Source of the DNA: Triplophysa rosa
Lineage: Eukaryota; Chordata; Actinopteri; Cypriniformes; Nemacheilidae
Direction of reading: 5' to 3'
Length of the DNA stretch: 64,000 nt
NCBI RefSeq assembly: GCF_024868665.1
Contig: NC_079896.1
Coordinates: 26,374,476 to 26,438,475, forward strand
The position numbers and the translations under genes were made by a program. The stretch's first letter is position 1. Every line of letters begins with the position of its first letter. Under the pieces are notes generated by a model. The model was given only the letters and a program-made list of their open reading frames with translations. It was not told where the DNA came from and searched no databases. Of the stretch, positions 48,870 through 61,335 are shown one piece after another.

Positions 48870-49145
48870 TAAAAGCCCAATGTGTAACTTTTTGTTGGAT
48901 CTTTTGACAGAAATGCAATATAATATACATGTGTTCAGAGGTGTATGAAGATCTTTCATAAAGAAGCAGATGTAACTCTTATTACCTTAGAAGGATCTCA
49001 TCCAGCGAAGAAGAGAAAACGTGACGATATCTCAGTTCTGTGACAGCCACCGTAGTGCTTCGAAAGCGAGGGGTGGAGTGAACCGTTGGTTGCAATTCGT
49101 AACCTCACCACTAGATGTTACTAAATTTCATACTCTGAACCTTTA
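48870..49145 (-). repeat. Dispersed TIR repeat (TTAAAGGTTCA ends)
   Basis: The minus strand begins CTTAAAGGTTCAGAGTATGA and AACATCTAGTGGTGAGGTTA, and ends AAGTTACACATTGGGCTTTT. It resembles a common cyprinid non-autonomous DNA repeat of about 275 bp. Non-coding. Confidence 0.6.
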
Positions 49146-51888
49146 AGAACGAACACAAAGATCAAATCACAGAGGAGCGCAAGTGGTCTTTAAAAACCCA
49201 CCGCACTCTAACATCTAATCTGTCCATCAGGACAACATGTACAGACTTTATAAAACCAGTGAAAAGAAGTTGTTGATATTACTTTATACTCCAGGCAATC
49301 AAAGAGATAAAAAGGATGAAGTTTATTTATTTTCTGTGCTCTTTGTTTGAAGAGAACTCTCAAGGCCACGCCAGCGTGCCGAACGGCTACATCTCCACCT
49401 TCAAGACCTTCAGCCATTTCACATTTCCCTCTCATTTTCCAGGCGTGTTTTCTTGCCCTCCTCGAGCACCTCTCAGCGGTGCGTACCGACGCTTTTCCAG
49501 CAGGCACGGCTGATTGAATAAGACCCCGCTAAGCACAATGAGGGGCTTTTCATAAAATTGGGCTATTGAAACCCACGTGTGCCTGTAAACACTGCTGGGT
49601 GTATGTTTGCCACGGCCGTTTGAGGAGGGGGGGTGATTTCGGTCATCTGACCCGTACACGTTTTGTCTTTTATAAATCTATGAGTGAGAATGTGTGGGTG
49701 AGGGAACTGAATTCCTATTCAAATATGCACCTTGTGTAAAGTCCATCGCTCTTGCGTGAGACGGACCAAACGTTTACTTGTTTCCCGGCGGACGGGGGCC
49801 TTGCTAACCTCTCTCATCAGTATTCCGGCAAGTTTGTGGCACACACACTTTCCGCCGGCCACTGACGCCAGATCAGCGCTCCCTCAACCCCCGCTCGGCG
49901 CAGACACACCCGGCGAGAGCGACCCGCCGCGAACAGTCATGAATACTGATCACCTAAAGCCCTAATTAACAATCACAGCCAAACTCTTTTACATAAAGTC
50001 TGTCTCGGGTGGAACGGACCTCAGATGAAGCTGTCAGACACACATCTGCACTTAAAATCCAATGAAATCTATTGATTAGAATGCTGGAGGCCTTCGACTT
50101 GAATGACACAGCAGACGTTTGAAGAACTAGATTGTGTAGTGTTGATATTCTAGACATCATATACAAACATGTATTATTTCATGTGTAAACGCAACAATGT
50201 AAAAATACGTCTTTTTCTGTCAGACAATAACAGTTTTTTCAAAGTTTATCATGTTTTTTTTGTACATTTGAAGCATTTTCTGTAATTTGACTGTTTTTAC
50301 CGTATTTTAAAAATATGCGCGACATCTGTAAAAAATACAGGTTTTTACATTACAGTGCGAAAAATCTGTAAACGGTAAAATTACTGTTTTTTTTTTTTTT
50401 TAAGTGAACCCATCACAGAAAAGCCACATGAATTTCACATGTGCAAACACACCCGTGAATGGGTTATTTTTTTGTAAAAGGAGTCATATCAATATAAACC
50501 TGAGTAAATAAGGTAAAGTCATGATATTGTTGCTTTATTTCACCCACATGTGTGTAAAAGGAGTCGTTTTTAACTGAAGGTACGTCTGACCTTTCCAACT
50601 GTCCAAAAATGTCAGTAAAGCTTTGGGGCACGGAGCTGAGTTTCTCTTTATCATCACCTCCCACAATCTCTGACATTTCCTCTGATGTCACCGCATTCGA
50701 ACCCCCACAATGCCGTGCGCTTGGCCTCTCCTCCCTGCCCTTACCCAGAGAGATACAGAGCGAAAAGGCAAACACACAGCACAACATATTTAGTCTAGAA
50801 ATGAACAATAGAACATGGACAGTAAATGTTGCCTACCCTTGGCATTAAATCACATTTCAGCTCACATTCAGTCCCCTTGTGTAGGCCTATGTCAAATATT
50901 ACCTTTTTTGATGAGTTCCTCTTACTGCACAGCGTGAAATGAAAACAGGCCTTAATAAAGGAAAGGTGATTAGAAACAATCTTAAATGTCAAGTAGAGAT
51001 TGTCCTGTTTTGTTATTCTTTCTATTTCTCATTCTGTCAGATTATCTATGTTTCGTTTTCTTCTCCGTTTGACACCGGGGTCATTAACGTGTCACGGCTT
51101 TCCTGGCTAATATGCAGAAATATTCGTAATTTATGCTAAGCTTGTGCTTTTTATGCGAAATGATCATGAGAGACAGACATGAGTGGCTGTGTAATGAGAA
51201 AACATGTGGGTTAGAATGAGATGATGTTTAGTTTCTTTCCACTGATTGAATTTGTCTGCGGCTACTTTATATACGTGATCATGCATATTATATACGCTTC
51301 TAGTTTTTTATATTCAGACACATTACCTGCATTAAAGGTAATTACCTTTACACCATTCTTAAATTAAATAATATTGTATCAAAAAAGTAGACATAAAACA
51401 AATATATATATGCCATAAGTAAAAGATTAATCATTTCTTGCAGCTCTTCTCATTTGGATGAATTGTTTTAATGATGCTCTATCCACGTTGTCTTAACCTA
51501 GCTTAGATTGTTTTTTATTGTCTCGTGTTAAACATGAATGTTAGAAATTATATTTTACATTAATGATCATAGATGTTCAAATCCATTGTCTTTGATGGTG
51601 TGTAAAATAATGCCATACTATGTTTGTGTATGGACAGAGAGAGAAGAGTTATGTATTTTTATAAAATATTTTCATTAAATATAATTATATATATATATAT
51701 ATTTCATGAGATGTAAATTTATTATTTTAAAATCTCCAAACATATATCAAAAGTCATAAATCAGTTGAACTATATAGGAGCAGATACCATGATGACTGTT
51801 TTCTTGTGTCAGTGTAATATTTGCTTAATATTTATTTTACATAACAGTTTGGAAAAGTATTCTTTTAACAATAAAGCTATTTCGAATC

Positions 51889-51910
51889 GAGAGAGAGAGA
51901 GAGAGAGAGA
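51889..51910 (+). repeat. (GA)n run upstream of fign
   Basis: Short GA repeat directly before the NRF1-like promoter motif. Confidence 0.9.
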
Positions 51911-51929
51911 CTGGACACACCGTCGGTCT

Positions 51930-52146
51930 GGCTGGGCGCATGCGCAGTAGGAGATAAAGCTTCGCTTTCTTTTCGGCAGCTGGCGTGAGCTTCTGGAATT
52001 CCAACATGGCAGTAGATGTGGTCAGTGTTTGTGTGGTGGTCAGTCTCTCCAGCCTCGACTCGGACCCGTTCCAGAACATCACAGACCCGGAGTAACCCGC
52101 ATCCCTCCTCTCTCAACGTCACAGCCGCTCTCCCGCCGTCAAACAG
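51930..52146 (+). promoter_or_regulatory. fign: Candidate fign promoter and 5' noncoding exon
   Basis: A perfect palindromic NRF1-type motif GCGCATGCGC lies at 51936-51945. A YY1-like AACATGGC follows at about 52003-52010. The stretch ends with CGTCAAACAG and a GTAAAT donor (52147). This is a TATA-less, CpG-containing start region just upstream of the fign coding exon, which begins after an acceptor at 52879. Coordinates of the transcription start are inferred. Confidence 0.55.
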
Positions 52147-52879
52147 GTAAATCTTTCACTTTGTTTGTGTCCAGCAGCTGTCCGTTTGTGCCGGAGAGAG
52201 AGACAGGGGCCATGCAACCGCACGGACAGAGCTCTCGGACCTTCGGACACAGGCCCGATCCAAACACAGCGCGCGCAGAATCTGTTCGGCGGTGCATCGA
52301 ACGCCACGAAATTGTTGCAGTTTGAGCGCGAGACCGAAAGTTTTATTATTGAGCTAGACTTTTATAATGAGACAATATCGAGCCGTATCGTGATGTGTGT
52401 CAAGACGACAGTGACAGCGCGATATGGTCTTTGATTTACTTTATTGCGTTTCTCTTAAAGACGAACCTTTCTTTGCATGACTTTTAGTACAGCGTTGATA
52501 AAGTGCAGAGATACTTTATGTAGATTGTTGTTTACATAAATGCATATTATATAGGCTCATTGTAGTATACTAACAATTATAAATATGAGTCATATTTATT
52601 TCGTAATATTTACGTATGAAAAAGTTACGCTGTTTTATAAAACAAGGACACGTGTACGACCCCTTATGAAAAATAATCATTATTATAGTAAAAACTAATA
52701 ACTTAACTATACATTTTTCATGACGATTTGTATGGTTAGGCTACTGTAGTGAAACCGTGGCATTGTTTACTTTTTATTAATTGTTCATTCTAACCGTTAG
52801 AATGACTTGTCTGTTTGGTATAGGCTACTTGAATACAATGGCAAACACACGTTGTCTCTCTTTCTCTCTTTCCTCACAG

Positions 52880-53032
52880 TTTGGAGTTGCTGTCGACTGA
52901 AGACTTTGTTTGCATGTAGATTCAAAGTTCTGCTCACTTAAAAATATATTATAGCACACATTTACATTGACTGTGTGCGCCGTCCGTCCATCACTGTGTT
53001 GATGTCCAGCAATATGATCAGCGGTGTGTATG
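52880..53032 (+). CDS. fign: fign first coding exon (coding 53002-53032)
   Basis: The acceptor TCCTCACAG ends at 52879. The exon's ATG at 53002 gives MSSNMISGVYG; a second in-frame ATG at 53014 gives MISGVYG, which matches human fidgetin MISSTSVYG, so that ATG may be the true start. It ends one base into the glycine codon with donor GTAGGT. The phase fits the exon at 62833. Confidence 0.75.
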
Positions 53033-53784
53033 GTAGGTGATATTTCTCAGTTTCATTTCAAACACGCAACATCTCCAGTAACTGGTGTCATCTTTACTTT
53101 ATACAATTATTCACGGTTTCATTATTTATAAATGTCAGCCATGCATATGCATTCCTTATTATTATTATGCTTTTATTATTATTTATAATTTAGCCTCAAT
53201 TCCTTTGAATCCCTTGTCTCCCTTCTCAATTTATGTGTTTTCCCATTGAAGTCGTTTTTTTTCAATCTGTTCACTCGGATGTTTCCTTCATGTCGGTCGT
53301 GCAGGACTCGGATTGATTTTCATTGCTATGATAGCGTTTTCCCCGCTCGCGTCAGGGGAGAGGTAGTTGAGATTGGAGGTTACGGACCGCAATCATGTAG
53401 CGCGCGCCGCGGTCAGCGCAACTGCTGCGCGGGCGCGTAATAAACGCCTGCTGCTCTGATGGGATTCTGGCGGGAAATCAGCCGTGAGCGCGCGGTGTTG
53501 AGGTTGGTTAGGTGTGCATAATTTGGGCTAGGATGCTTTGCCAAATGACAACTCTCTCCCTCTCTTTGTCAGTATTGTGCGTGATGGTTATTTTACAGAA
53601 TGTGGGGTCATTGAGTCCATCCCACACTTCACAGAGACAAAAATATGACGTTTGACAGGTATTCGTCAATTAAGAGAATTCCTGTGTCTAACTTTGCAAA
53701 TATAGACACCAAGAAATGTATTGCTGTACCTGCTTGAATACCTGAAAAATATTTTTGTGGTGGTTGTTATTAGGCCTATGTCAT

Positions 53785-53860
53785 ACGGTTTAGTGCAGTG
53801 CTGTGTTAGCAGTGCAAAAGGTCATGGGTTCAAACCCCAGGTACTGAACAAAATGTTTAA
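53785..53860 (+). repeat. tRNA-like SINE remnant
   Basis: TTAGCAGTGCAAAAGGTCAT followed by GGGTTCAAACCCCAGG, a good pol III B box. The A-box half is degenerate. Confidence 0.5.
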
Positions 53861-53883
53861 CTTGAATCCACCGTAAGACCGTA

Positions 53884-54385
53884 GATGCGTCCCAAACTGC
53901 GCACGTATGCACTATTCTACGCCATTTTGTAGTATAAATAGTGTGAGTAGTACGTTCACGTTAACATTTCTGAATAAAGAAGTGCACTTGAAGTACCCGG
54001 ATGATGCACTCATTCAACCGAAATATGAAGTGTGCAACTCTGGACACTCTCAACGGTCGCAGTTTTGCTTGCGTAGCAGAAGGGCTGCTCGAGCAAAGTC
54101 CGCGTGCAGAGTGATTACGCTTCAGTTTAATGCTGACTTAAGTCATGCTGAGCAATACAGATTAAAATGACATTAAATGAACGATGTACAAATAGATTTT
54201 TATTGACATGCATTGTATTGTGAGATTGACGTCATTTGCCCTCGTCTGGGAAACTGCACACACTTCCGGTTAACTGTTTAGTATTCCATTTGGGACGATA
54301 CTACTCTTATTAAATTCAGACACTAGATGGTTGAGTGCATAGTTTAAGTGCATAGTGTATAGTAGTATGTCAAAATTGGGACACA
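53884..54385. mobile_element. Non-autonomous TIR element, about 500 bp
   Basis: The left end CGTCCCAAACTGCGCACGTA with GCACTATTCTAC mirrors the right end TAGTAGTATGTCAAAATTGG with GACAC, and ATAGTGTATAGTAG resembles the inverse of CTATACACTAT-type ends. Boundaries are approximate; no frame with transposase homology was seen. Confidence 0.5.
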
Positions 54386-56389
54386 ACTAGTGTCCACACA
54401 AAAACAAAATAATCGTTCAATAATTGTAATCGAGAGAAAATGTTCAATTCATCGAAATTTTGATTTTAGGCCAAGTCTCCCAGCCCTAGTCCACACTAGA
54501 TGCGGCGTGACACGACACGACAAACCCATGAAGAACAAGCCATTTGTCACTGTGGTCGCGTCCGGTGTAGACACTGTGTAAGTCACTTTAGAAACAAGTT
54601 TGTCAAATGTGTACATGTAAGATGGCTCTGATGCTGCTTTGGCTGTGCTAAACGAAATTAGCAGAATTAAACGATTGTTGCCATGACAACCAGCAAGCTC
54701 GCATGGTAATTATATGAGGGAGTGAATTTATACAATCTTGTTTGTACGAATCTGTTTGATCTGCTTTCGCCCCAGTGATGTAGGTGTGGGCCTTCATTTG
54801 TGCTTTTTTCTAATAATCGCAGAATTTTTACAGTTGTGTAACTGTATTTATGCCGGCCGCCTCTGTGCAGTATGTGTAAATGCAGTGTAAACAGGTCAGA
54901 TGTCAAGTGTTAAACGCTGGTTTGTGTCTCGTTCTGTTGTTTGTTAATTTTGTAATGAAACAAACCTTCCGTCTTTAATATCACACTTTTCTTTTATTCC
55001 TCTCTCCCTCTCATCCATCTTTTCACACATCTAAATATGTAGATATGAAGTGACGGAAGATGTTCTCACAAGGATGTTTATTAGACTATGTGCATTTATA
55101 TCTCTAATCTTTTCTTCTTGTTATATTTTTACTGTGCCTGCAGACATCATTTATTTGCGTTACCTTGGAAGTCCCTTTTATGTGGAGATTTATTTTACCC
55201 TTGTACAGAACATGCACGTTTAATCATAGACTTTATAAATCCATTGCAAATTTATGACATTTTATTACAAGATGGTCCATACTAAATGTGAATAAACATA
55301 AAACATCATCTGTCCAGTACTGGGCAGTATTGGCCGAACTTCAAACGTATTTGTATTAAGATGTCTTAAATATTTTCTATGTGTGTTGTGTAAACCGATC
55401 TTCAGCTTTGAGAAGAATTTAAGGAGGTTTGGCAAAAATACAGTTTATTAAATCAAGAGCCAGAAGAATGACTGCCAAAGTCAAAAATCTTAGACAAACA
55501 AAAAGCAGTTCGTAATATTTTATGTATTTTTGTATGTACATTAGATTAAAACCCATATTCTCTGATACACTATAGTTCATCTTTTGGCTAATAAATCCCT
55601 AAAAGGTTTAGTGTTTTCTCCATTTTTCTCTCTATTTAATTTTCTCTATTTTTTGATAGTGTAATCTTACGTGTGGGGGCATTTAAAGAAAATATTGTGT
55701 AAAAATGCTCCACAATCTGGACATCACTTTTGGCCAGGACTGGAGGTGGAGGAGAGTGCTGGAGTCTGTCCCAGCTGTCTCAGGTCAGAATCTGTGAAAC
55801 TGTCCATCACAGGGATTCATATCACATTTTGTTAAATTATGATTTATTATTATTATTTTTCCATCATTTTAAATGTTTTTTTCCAACCAAAAGAGTAATG
55901 TATTAATTTAGCAGGGTGTCAAAAAACGAGCATGCTTCAAATAAAATATGACATATACGATATTTTAAGAAATCTAAGAAAGACTCCTCTAATTATGACT
56001 CGTGGGCAGCATTTGTAGTGTGCATAATTATTTAATCCGTAATCAAATCTGTAATTTGTTAAATTATGCAAAAAATGTGAGAATGTTTCATTTCAACCTG
56101 ATTTCATGGAAAACATAACTATTTTACCAGGCGGTGATTTCGAATGAATATTTACGATGTGAATTGCTTGAGCAGAACCAAGACTGAAAGCCTATCTCTA
56201 AACACAACAACAAGCAGATTGTACAGTAAATATAGTTAGGAATTGGCATGAGATTGTCTTGGGCATTTCCATCACAGAATGTCTTTCATAATTCATAATT
56301 TAGCATGTATATGTATTCTTTTTTGCATTTATTTGCCAACAAGACAAAAAAAATGGTGTTTTAGGGGGATTTTCTAAAAGTCCATCATG

Positions 56390-56870
56390 TCAAAACTGAC
56401 CGCGAAGAAACACTGCAAATGTACACTGTAAACCCGGATAAATTGCCAATACTCATAAAAAGCCAATTTGTTGCCTCAAAGTTTTTCAGTTTTAGAGATC
56501 TTTGTTTAAGTAAGCAGAACTTGCAAATTTTGGTAAATGTTAAATTAAAGTTCTTAATAAGTCTTAGTGACAAAAATGAAAACTATATCAAACTCTTCTA
56601 AATATATAAGATAAGTGAACATTAAACATTAACAAATCTTTAACTTTACTGAAAAACACATAAAATAATCATATTTACTCTCCTAATGCAGTCTGATGCA
56701 AAGCATGCTGGGAATTGGAAATCCTTCTCGACCAATTGTGTTGAACTTTTTAAATTCTAAATTTAGTAAATTGAACAAGGAGCAAATTATTTTTATTTAG
56801 TTTTAGTTAAAACTTCAAGTTAATCAAAAAATATACTTTACTCAAAAGTAAAAATGTGTTTCAGGAACTT
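56390..56870. repeat. Dispersed element with ACTGAAAAA ends, copy 2
   Basis: Second copy of the 39226-39836 family, sharing CTCTTCTAAATATATAAGAT-type and AATGCAGTCTGATGCAAAGC, ATGCTGGGAA blocks in the same order. Confidence 0.55.
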
Positions 56871-57262
56871 CAAATATTTAAGTAAGTAGAACTAACTTTC
56901 ATTACTTAATTTATACTTCTGTCATACTTTCTGTTCTTCATGTTATCATCCTCATGTCTATTGCTATTACACAGAGCACTCTCCTGTGTGCGTGCGTGCG
57001 TGTGTGTGCGTGAGGGATGATTGAGCTGTTTAATATGCTAAAGCCCTATTAAAGGGCGATGTCAGCGGCAGACGGCCTCAGCGCAGCGCTCTGCATTGTG
57101 TCTCTAAATGAAGACGGTGCTGTGTTAATTAGCAGGAAAATGGCGTGCGGAATTGAATCGGTCATTGACATGCGTGTAGCGTTCGTCTCCCGTTTAGAGA
57201 GATATGAAAGTGATTTAAGCTCCAGCTATGTCTTTTATAGAGGTTTTAAATAATCTGTCTGC

Positions 57263-57263
<1 letters not shown>

Positions 57264-57295
<32 letters not shown>
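57264..57295 (+). repeat. (GA)n microsatellite
   Basis: About 16 GA units. Confidence 0.93.
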
Positions 57296-57300
<5 letters not shown>

Positions 57301-58740
57301 GGAGAAAAAGAGCAAAGAAGTGAAGTGATGGGAAGAAATGAGGTCTGAATTTTTTTGATATTTTTCTGAGGAAGTCAAATGTTTGATTCACTTAAATTAA
57401 TTTGGATTAAAGGGCTGGTTCAACTAAAAATATGCCTGTATGCTGTTTTTCTTTTTCTTTGGAACCCAGAAGGGAAATGTTTGGAAAATGTTTAGCTCTT
57501 TTAATACACAGACAGTTCTTCCTTTGTTAAGCTCCACAAGGTTAAAATCACTATTTAAAATATTCCACATTAAAAGTAATGTAATGTTCGACTGGTGTGA
57601 GGGAGAGATTGAAACTGAAGTCATTCTTCACATACAGTATTGTCTTCTTGTCCAGATAAATGTTTAGATTGGCTCCCCAAAAATGAGGTGATGTCGAATG
57701 AATTTGTTCAATGTGAATCACACAAAATCGATGTGTTTAAATCACACTTTAAAAAAAGCATAAATTAGAAGCTCCATTCTTGACACCATCCCAAACATCA
57801 CGGGGAGAAACTCACACTGGAAAGTACAAATGAGATTTTGTGGATTCTTACGAATTAGCCACCTTACAAAATAGTTACAAATAATTGCCATGAAATTGTG
57901 TTTACACACCGTACAGATCGTACCGGCTGGCATTCATTATGTTCATGAATAGTGAAAAGTTTAGAATCTTCAAAATTTCTCCTTTTGTGTTTTGTGTCAT
58001 GAGAGTCGGTACATATAATGTCTGAATTTGTCGGAAGTATTTTTTTTCTTTAAAAAAATTCACCACATCATAAAGCATGTCATACTTTTAACTCCTACAT
58101 TTCATACATTTCTACGTGTTTGTTTTACTTTCATACTTGAGCACATTCAAAAGTACTTTTCGTTAAAAAAAATACGCATAATACTTTTGTTTTCATCTCC
58201 CTGAGCTTCGACTTTCAGAGACCCTTAGCTGCTGAGATTATGTGCTGTCAGTCTCTCTCTCTCTCTTTTGAAGAGAGGACGTTGAGATTGAATGGCCCAT
58301 TCACATTAAAGAAGAATTAGAGGGCTTCCACCCTGCCACTCTCACAATGGTCAAACTGCCGACACAACAGGAGAACTGTTCTCACACACACACACACACA
58401 CAGAGTGAAAATCATGCCCTTTGTGGTCAGTAAGAGTGCGGTTTTGTATCAAATGCATTTTCTGCTTTATTAATAGATAGAAAAACAGAGCGGAAATAGG
58501 TCACTTTATAATGAACTTTCTGGCATTATTTATTCACCTTCATGTGTTGATTTGGAAACGGATTTTCTGCCTGGAAAACAATTGGAGATGTTTGGTGACC
58601 TGCTGACCTGCACTTTAGAAGTGCTCCACGTGACCCGTCATGTAAAACCATGCTATATTTGATTAAGGAACTGATCATTGTGTGTGTACACACGTGTGTG
58701 TGTGTGTGTGTGTCTGTGTGTGTGTGTGCGTACACGCGTG

Positions 58741-59122
58741 TCTGTAGAGCTCAACACAAAAGGCATTTAAAAGCATTCCAGCAAACCACGGCCGATATTG
58801 GACTTTAGATTCAGTCCACACAGAAGCCATTATTTGGCTTATTACACAAGTGTTAGGGTATCAAATAGTTATCAAAAGCAGAAAATCGTTGTCTTATCGT
58901 CTGTTGAGCAGTTTGATAAAACCTCCTTAATGCTGTAATAGTTTTTTTGTTTGGAGACCATTGATGACGGAATGTTTATTTTTGTGTAAACTTTGTCTTT
59001 AATGAGCTTAAAGAATGATTTTCAAAATCATTGATTTATGTTGGTTAAAGTTTCAGAGGATCACTTTTGTTTTTTTTCAACATTCACGTTTGTGTTGGCT
59101 GTAAAATCCAACCTTTTCCCCT
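58741..59122 (+). repeat. Intronic segmental duplication, copy 1
   Basis: TCTGTAGAGCTCAACACAAA, CAGCAAACCACGGCCGATAT and TCGTTGTCTTATCGTCTGTT recur in order at 60575-61335 with few changes. This copy lacks two internal blocks present in copy 2. Confidence 0.9.
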
Positions 59123-59759
59123 TTTCATGGGCTTGAGTCCCACAGAACACACATACTGATCAAATATAAAGCTTAAATGTTGCAACTGCCTAACCTGGTG
59201 GACTTTGTCCTGAAAATAGTTGGATGGTTTATAATTATTTTTTCAAATATACTGTAGATGTCTATCACAATAGGCACTTGTTGAAGGCATTGCTCTAGAT
59301 TATGTGTGTGTGTTTTGTCTATGTCTGTCTTTTTACTGTTTTGCTGTTGGCGACAGTAATGGCTGTTTAATTACTCAATAAAAGCGCTTTATGAATGCTG
59401 TGCGTGCGTGCGTGCGTGCGTGTGTGTGTGTGAGTTTGTGTGATGTATTGATTTTGTTGCTGGAGAAACCTGAGATTTCACTCAGGAGATGTGAGTCTCG
59501 CTGTCCGTCGATGCGATTCTGATTTTAAATAGTAGCTCATATACATTTACAGACTGACATTGTAAGCATTGTTTGAAGAGATGATAAACACTCGGTGAGG
59601 AGCGGATGATGAAGTGAAGTGCTCTTCATCTTAAACCAGATAATGAAACGTCTTCCTCAAGAGTACGGAACATTGCTTGAGAGATCGCTGTGTGTGTGTC
59701 CTGGTAAACCATACAGTGTTTAGTAATACAATTGTGTGGGGATATTTTCTGTCATACGT

Positions 59760-60030
59760 GTGTGTGTGGGAAGGGTAAACCCTACGGTATGGGGACAAAA
59801 TGTCCCCACAAAGATGGCAATATCCAAAACCCTTGTCCTTGTGGGGACATTTTTTGGTCCCCATGAGGAAACAAGCTTATAAATCATACAGAATGAACTT
59901 CTGTGAAAATGTAAAAGAGCAGACAGTTGTGTGTGATTGTTAGGGTTAGGGGGAGGGAATATGACATACAGTTTGTACAGTATAAAAACCATTGTGTCTA
60001 TGGAATGTCCCCATAAAACATGGAAACCCA
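59760..60030 (+). repeat. GGGGACA repeat, copy B
   Basis: GTAAACCCTACGGTATGGGG, CAAAATGTCCCCACAAAGAT, ATGTCCCCATAAAACATGGA and AACCCAACATG. It is the inverse of copy A at 19385-19660 and is also bordered by TG repeats. Confidence 0.85.
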
Positions 60031-60047
60031 ACATGTGTGTGCGTACA

Positions 60048-60204
60048 CACGTGTGTGTGTGTGTTCGTGTGTGTATGTGTGTGTGTGCGTGTGTGTATGT
60101 GCGTACGCGTGTGTGTGTGTGCATGCCTACACACGTGTGTGTGTGTGCGCGTACACACGTGTTGTGTGTGTGTGTGTGCGTGGTGCGTGCCAACGTGTGT
60201 TGTG

Positions 60205-60239
<35 letters not shown>

Positions 60240-60331
60240 GTTGTGTGTGTTGTGTGTGTGTGTGTGTGGTGCTCGTTATGTGGCGTGTGTGTGTGTGTGT
60301 GCGCGTGTACACTCGTGTGCGTGTGTGTGTG

Positions 60332-60370
<39 letters not shown>

Positions 60371-60475
60371 GTGTGTGTGTGTGTGTGTGCGTCCACGTGT
60401 GTTGTGGTTGTGTGTGTGTGGCGATGTGCCGCGTTACACGGTGTGTGTGCGTGTGTGTGTGTGCGTGTGCGCGTA

Positions 60476-60545
<70 letters not shown>
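60048..60545. repeat. Imperfect (TG)n array, about 500 bp
   Basis: TG units with CG, TACAC and TTG interruptions, including many short palindromes such as GTACACACGTGT. Long Cys-Val frames over it are artefacts. Confidence 0.95.
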
Positions 60546-60574
60546 CACACAGCTAATGGGATTGTTCAGGTAGT

Positions 60575-61335
60575 TCTGTAGAGCTCAACACAAAAGGCAT
60601 TTAAAAGCATTCCAGCAAACCACGGCCGATATTGGACTTTATAACACGTCGCTTTGGACTTTAGATTCAGTACACAGGGAATATCAGCCATTATTTGGTT
60701 TAACACAAGTGAGAAAAAAACAAAACCAGCCACAGAACAGCTCAAATAAAACCATTCATAAGTGTAGTGTATTGTAGTGTACTGCTATACTTTAACTTTA
60801 TATTTTTTATAAATATAATTCAGTTCATGTAATTTAGGTTTGGTCATTTGTCTAAAGCATCTCTGAGGTTTACCTGATGTGTATTCTTATTGAAGCTTCA
60901 TTTGAAACATTTTATAGTCTTGACCTGACTAGTTAAGACTAGTCGTGTATTGCGCTTTTCACAAAGTTATCAAAGGCAGAAAATCGTTGTCTTATCGTCT
61001 GTTGAGCAGTTTGATAAAACCTCCTTAATGCTGTAATAGTTTTTTGCTTGGAGACCATTGATCCCCGTTGACTTCCATTGTATGAACACAAAACCACTGG
61101 GACATTTCTCAAAATATCTTCTTTAGTGTCCCCCTGAAGAAAGACTCACACACAGGTTTTAAATGACATGAGGGCGAATAAATGATGACGGAATGTTTAT
61201 TTTTTCTTTGTCTTTAATGAGCTTAAAGAATGATTTTCAAAATCATTGATTTATGTTGGTTAAAGTTTCAGAGGATCACTGTTGGTTTTTTCATCATGCA
61301 CGTGTGTGTTGGCTGTAAAATCCAACCTTTTCCCC
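60575..61335 (+). repeat. Intronic segmental duplication, copy 2
   Basis: Same landmarks as copy 1, about 1.8 kb downstream. It carries an extra block at about 60711-60966 and the repeat segment at about 61062-61190. Confidence 0.9.
61060..61195. repeat. Dispersed hairpin-type repeat, copy 5 (partial)
   Basis: GACTTCCATTGTATGAACAC, CATTTCTCAAAATATCTTCT and AAATGATGACGGAATG. It is absent from the paralogous segment near 58970, apart from its last bases. Confidence 0.7.

Larger units (their letters stand above)
46730..51880. other. cobll1-fign intergenic region
   Basis: No protein gene recognised. It contains the hairpin repeat copy 4, the L2 fragment, a TIR repeat, and low-repeat stretches (49340-49660, 49840-50010, 50930-51200) that could be conserved noncoding elements. 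GRB14, present here in human, was not found. Confidence 0.6.

Noticed and set aside
49208..49513. Overlapping frames of 65-99 codons on both strands
   Set aside because: No recognisable protein features, no splice context linking to cobll1 or fign; treated as noncoding.
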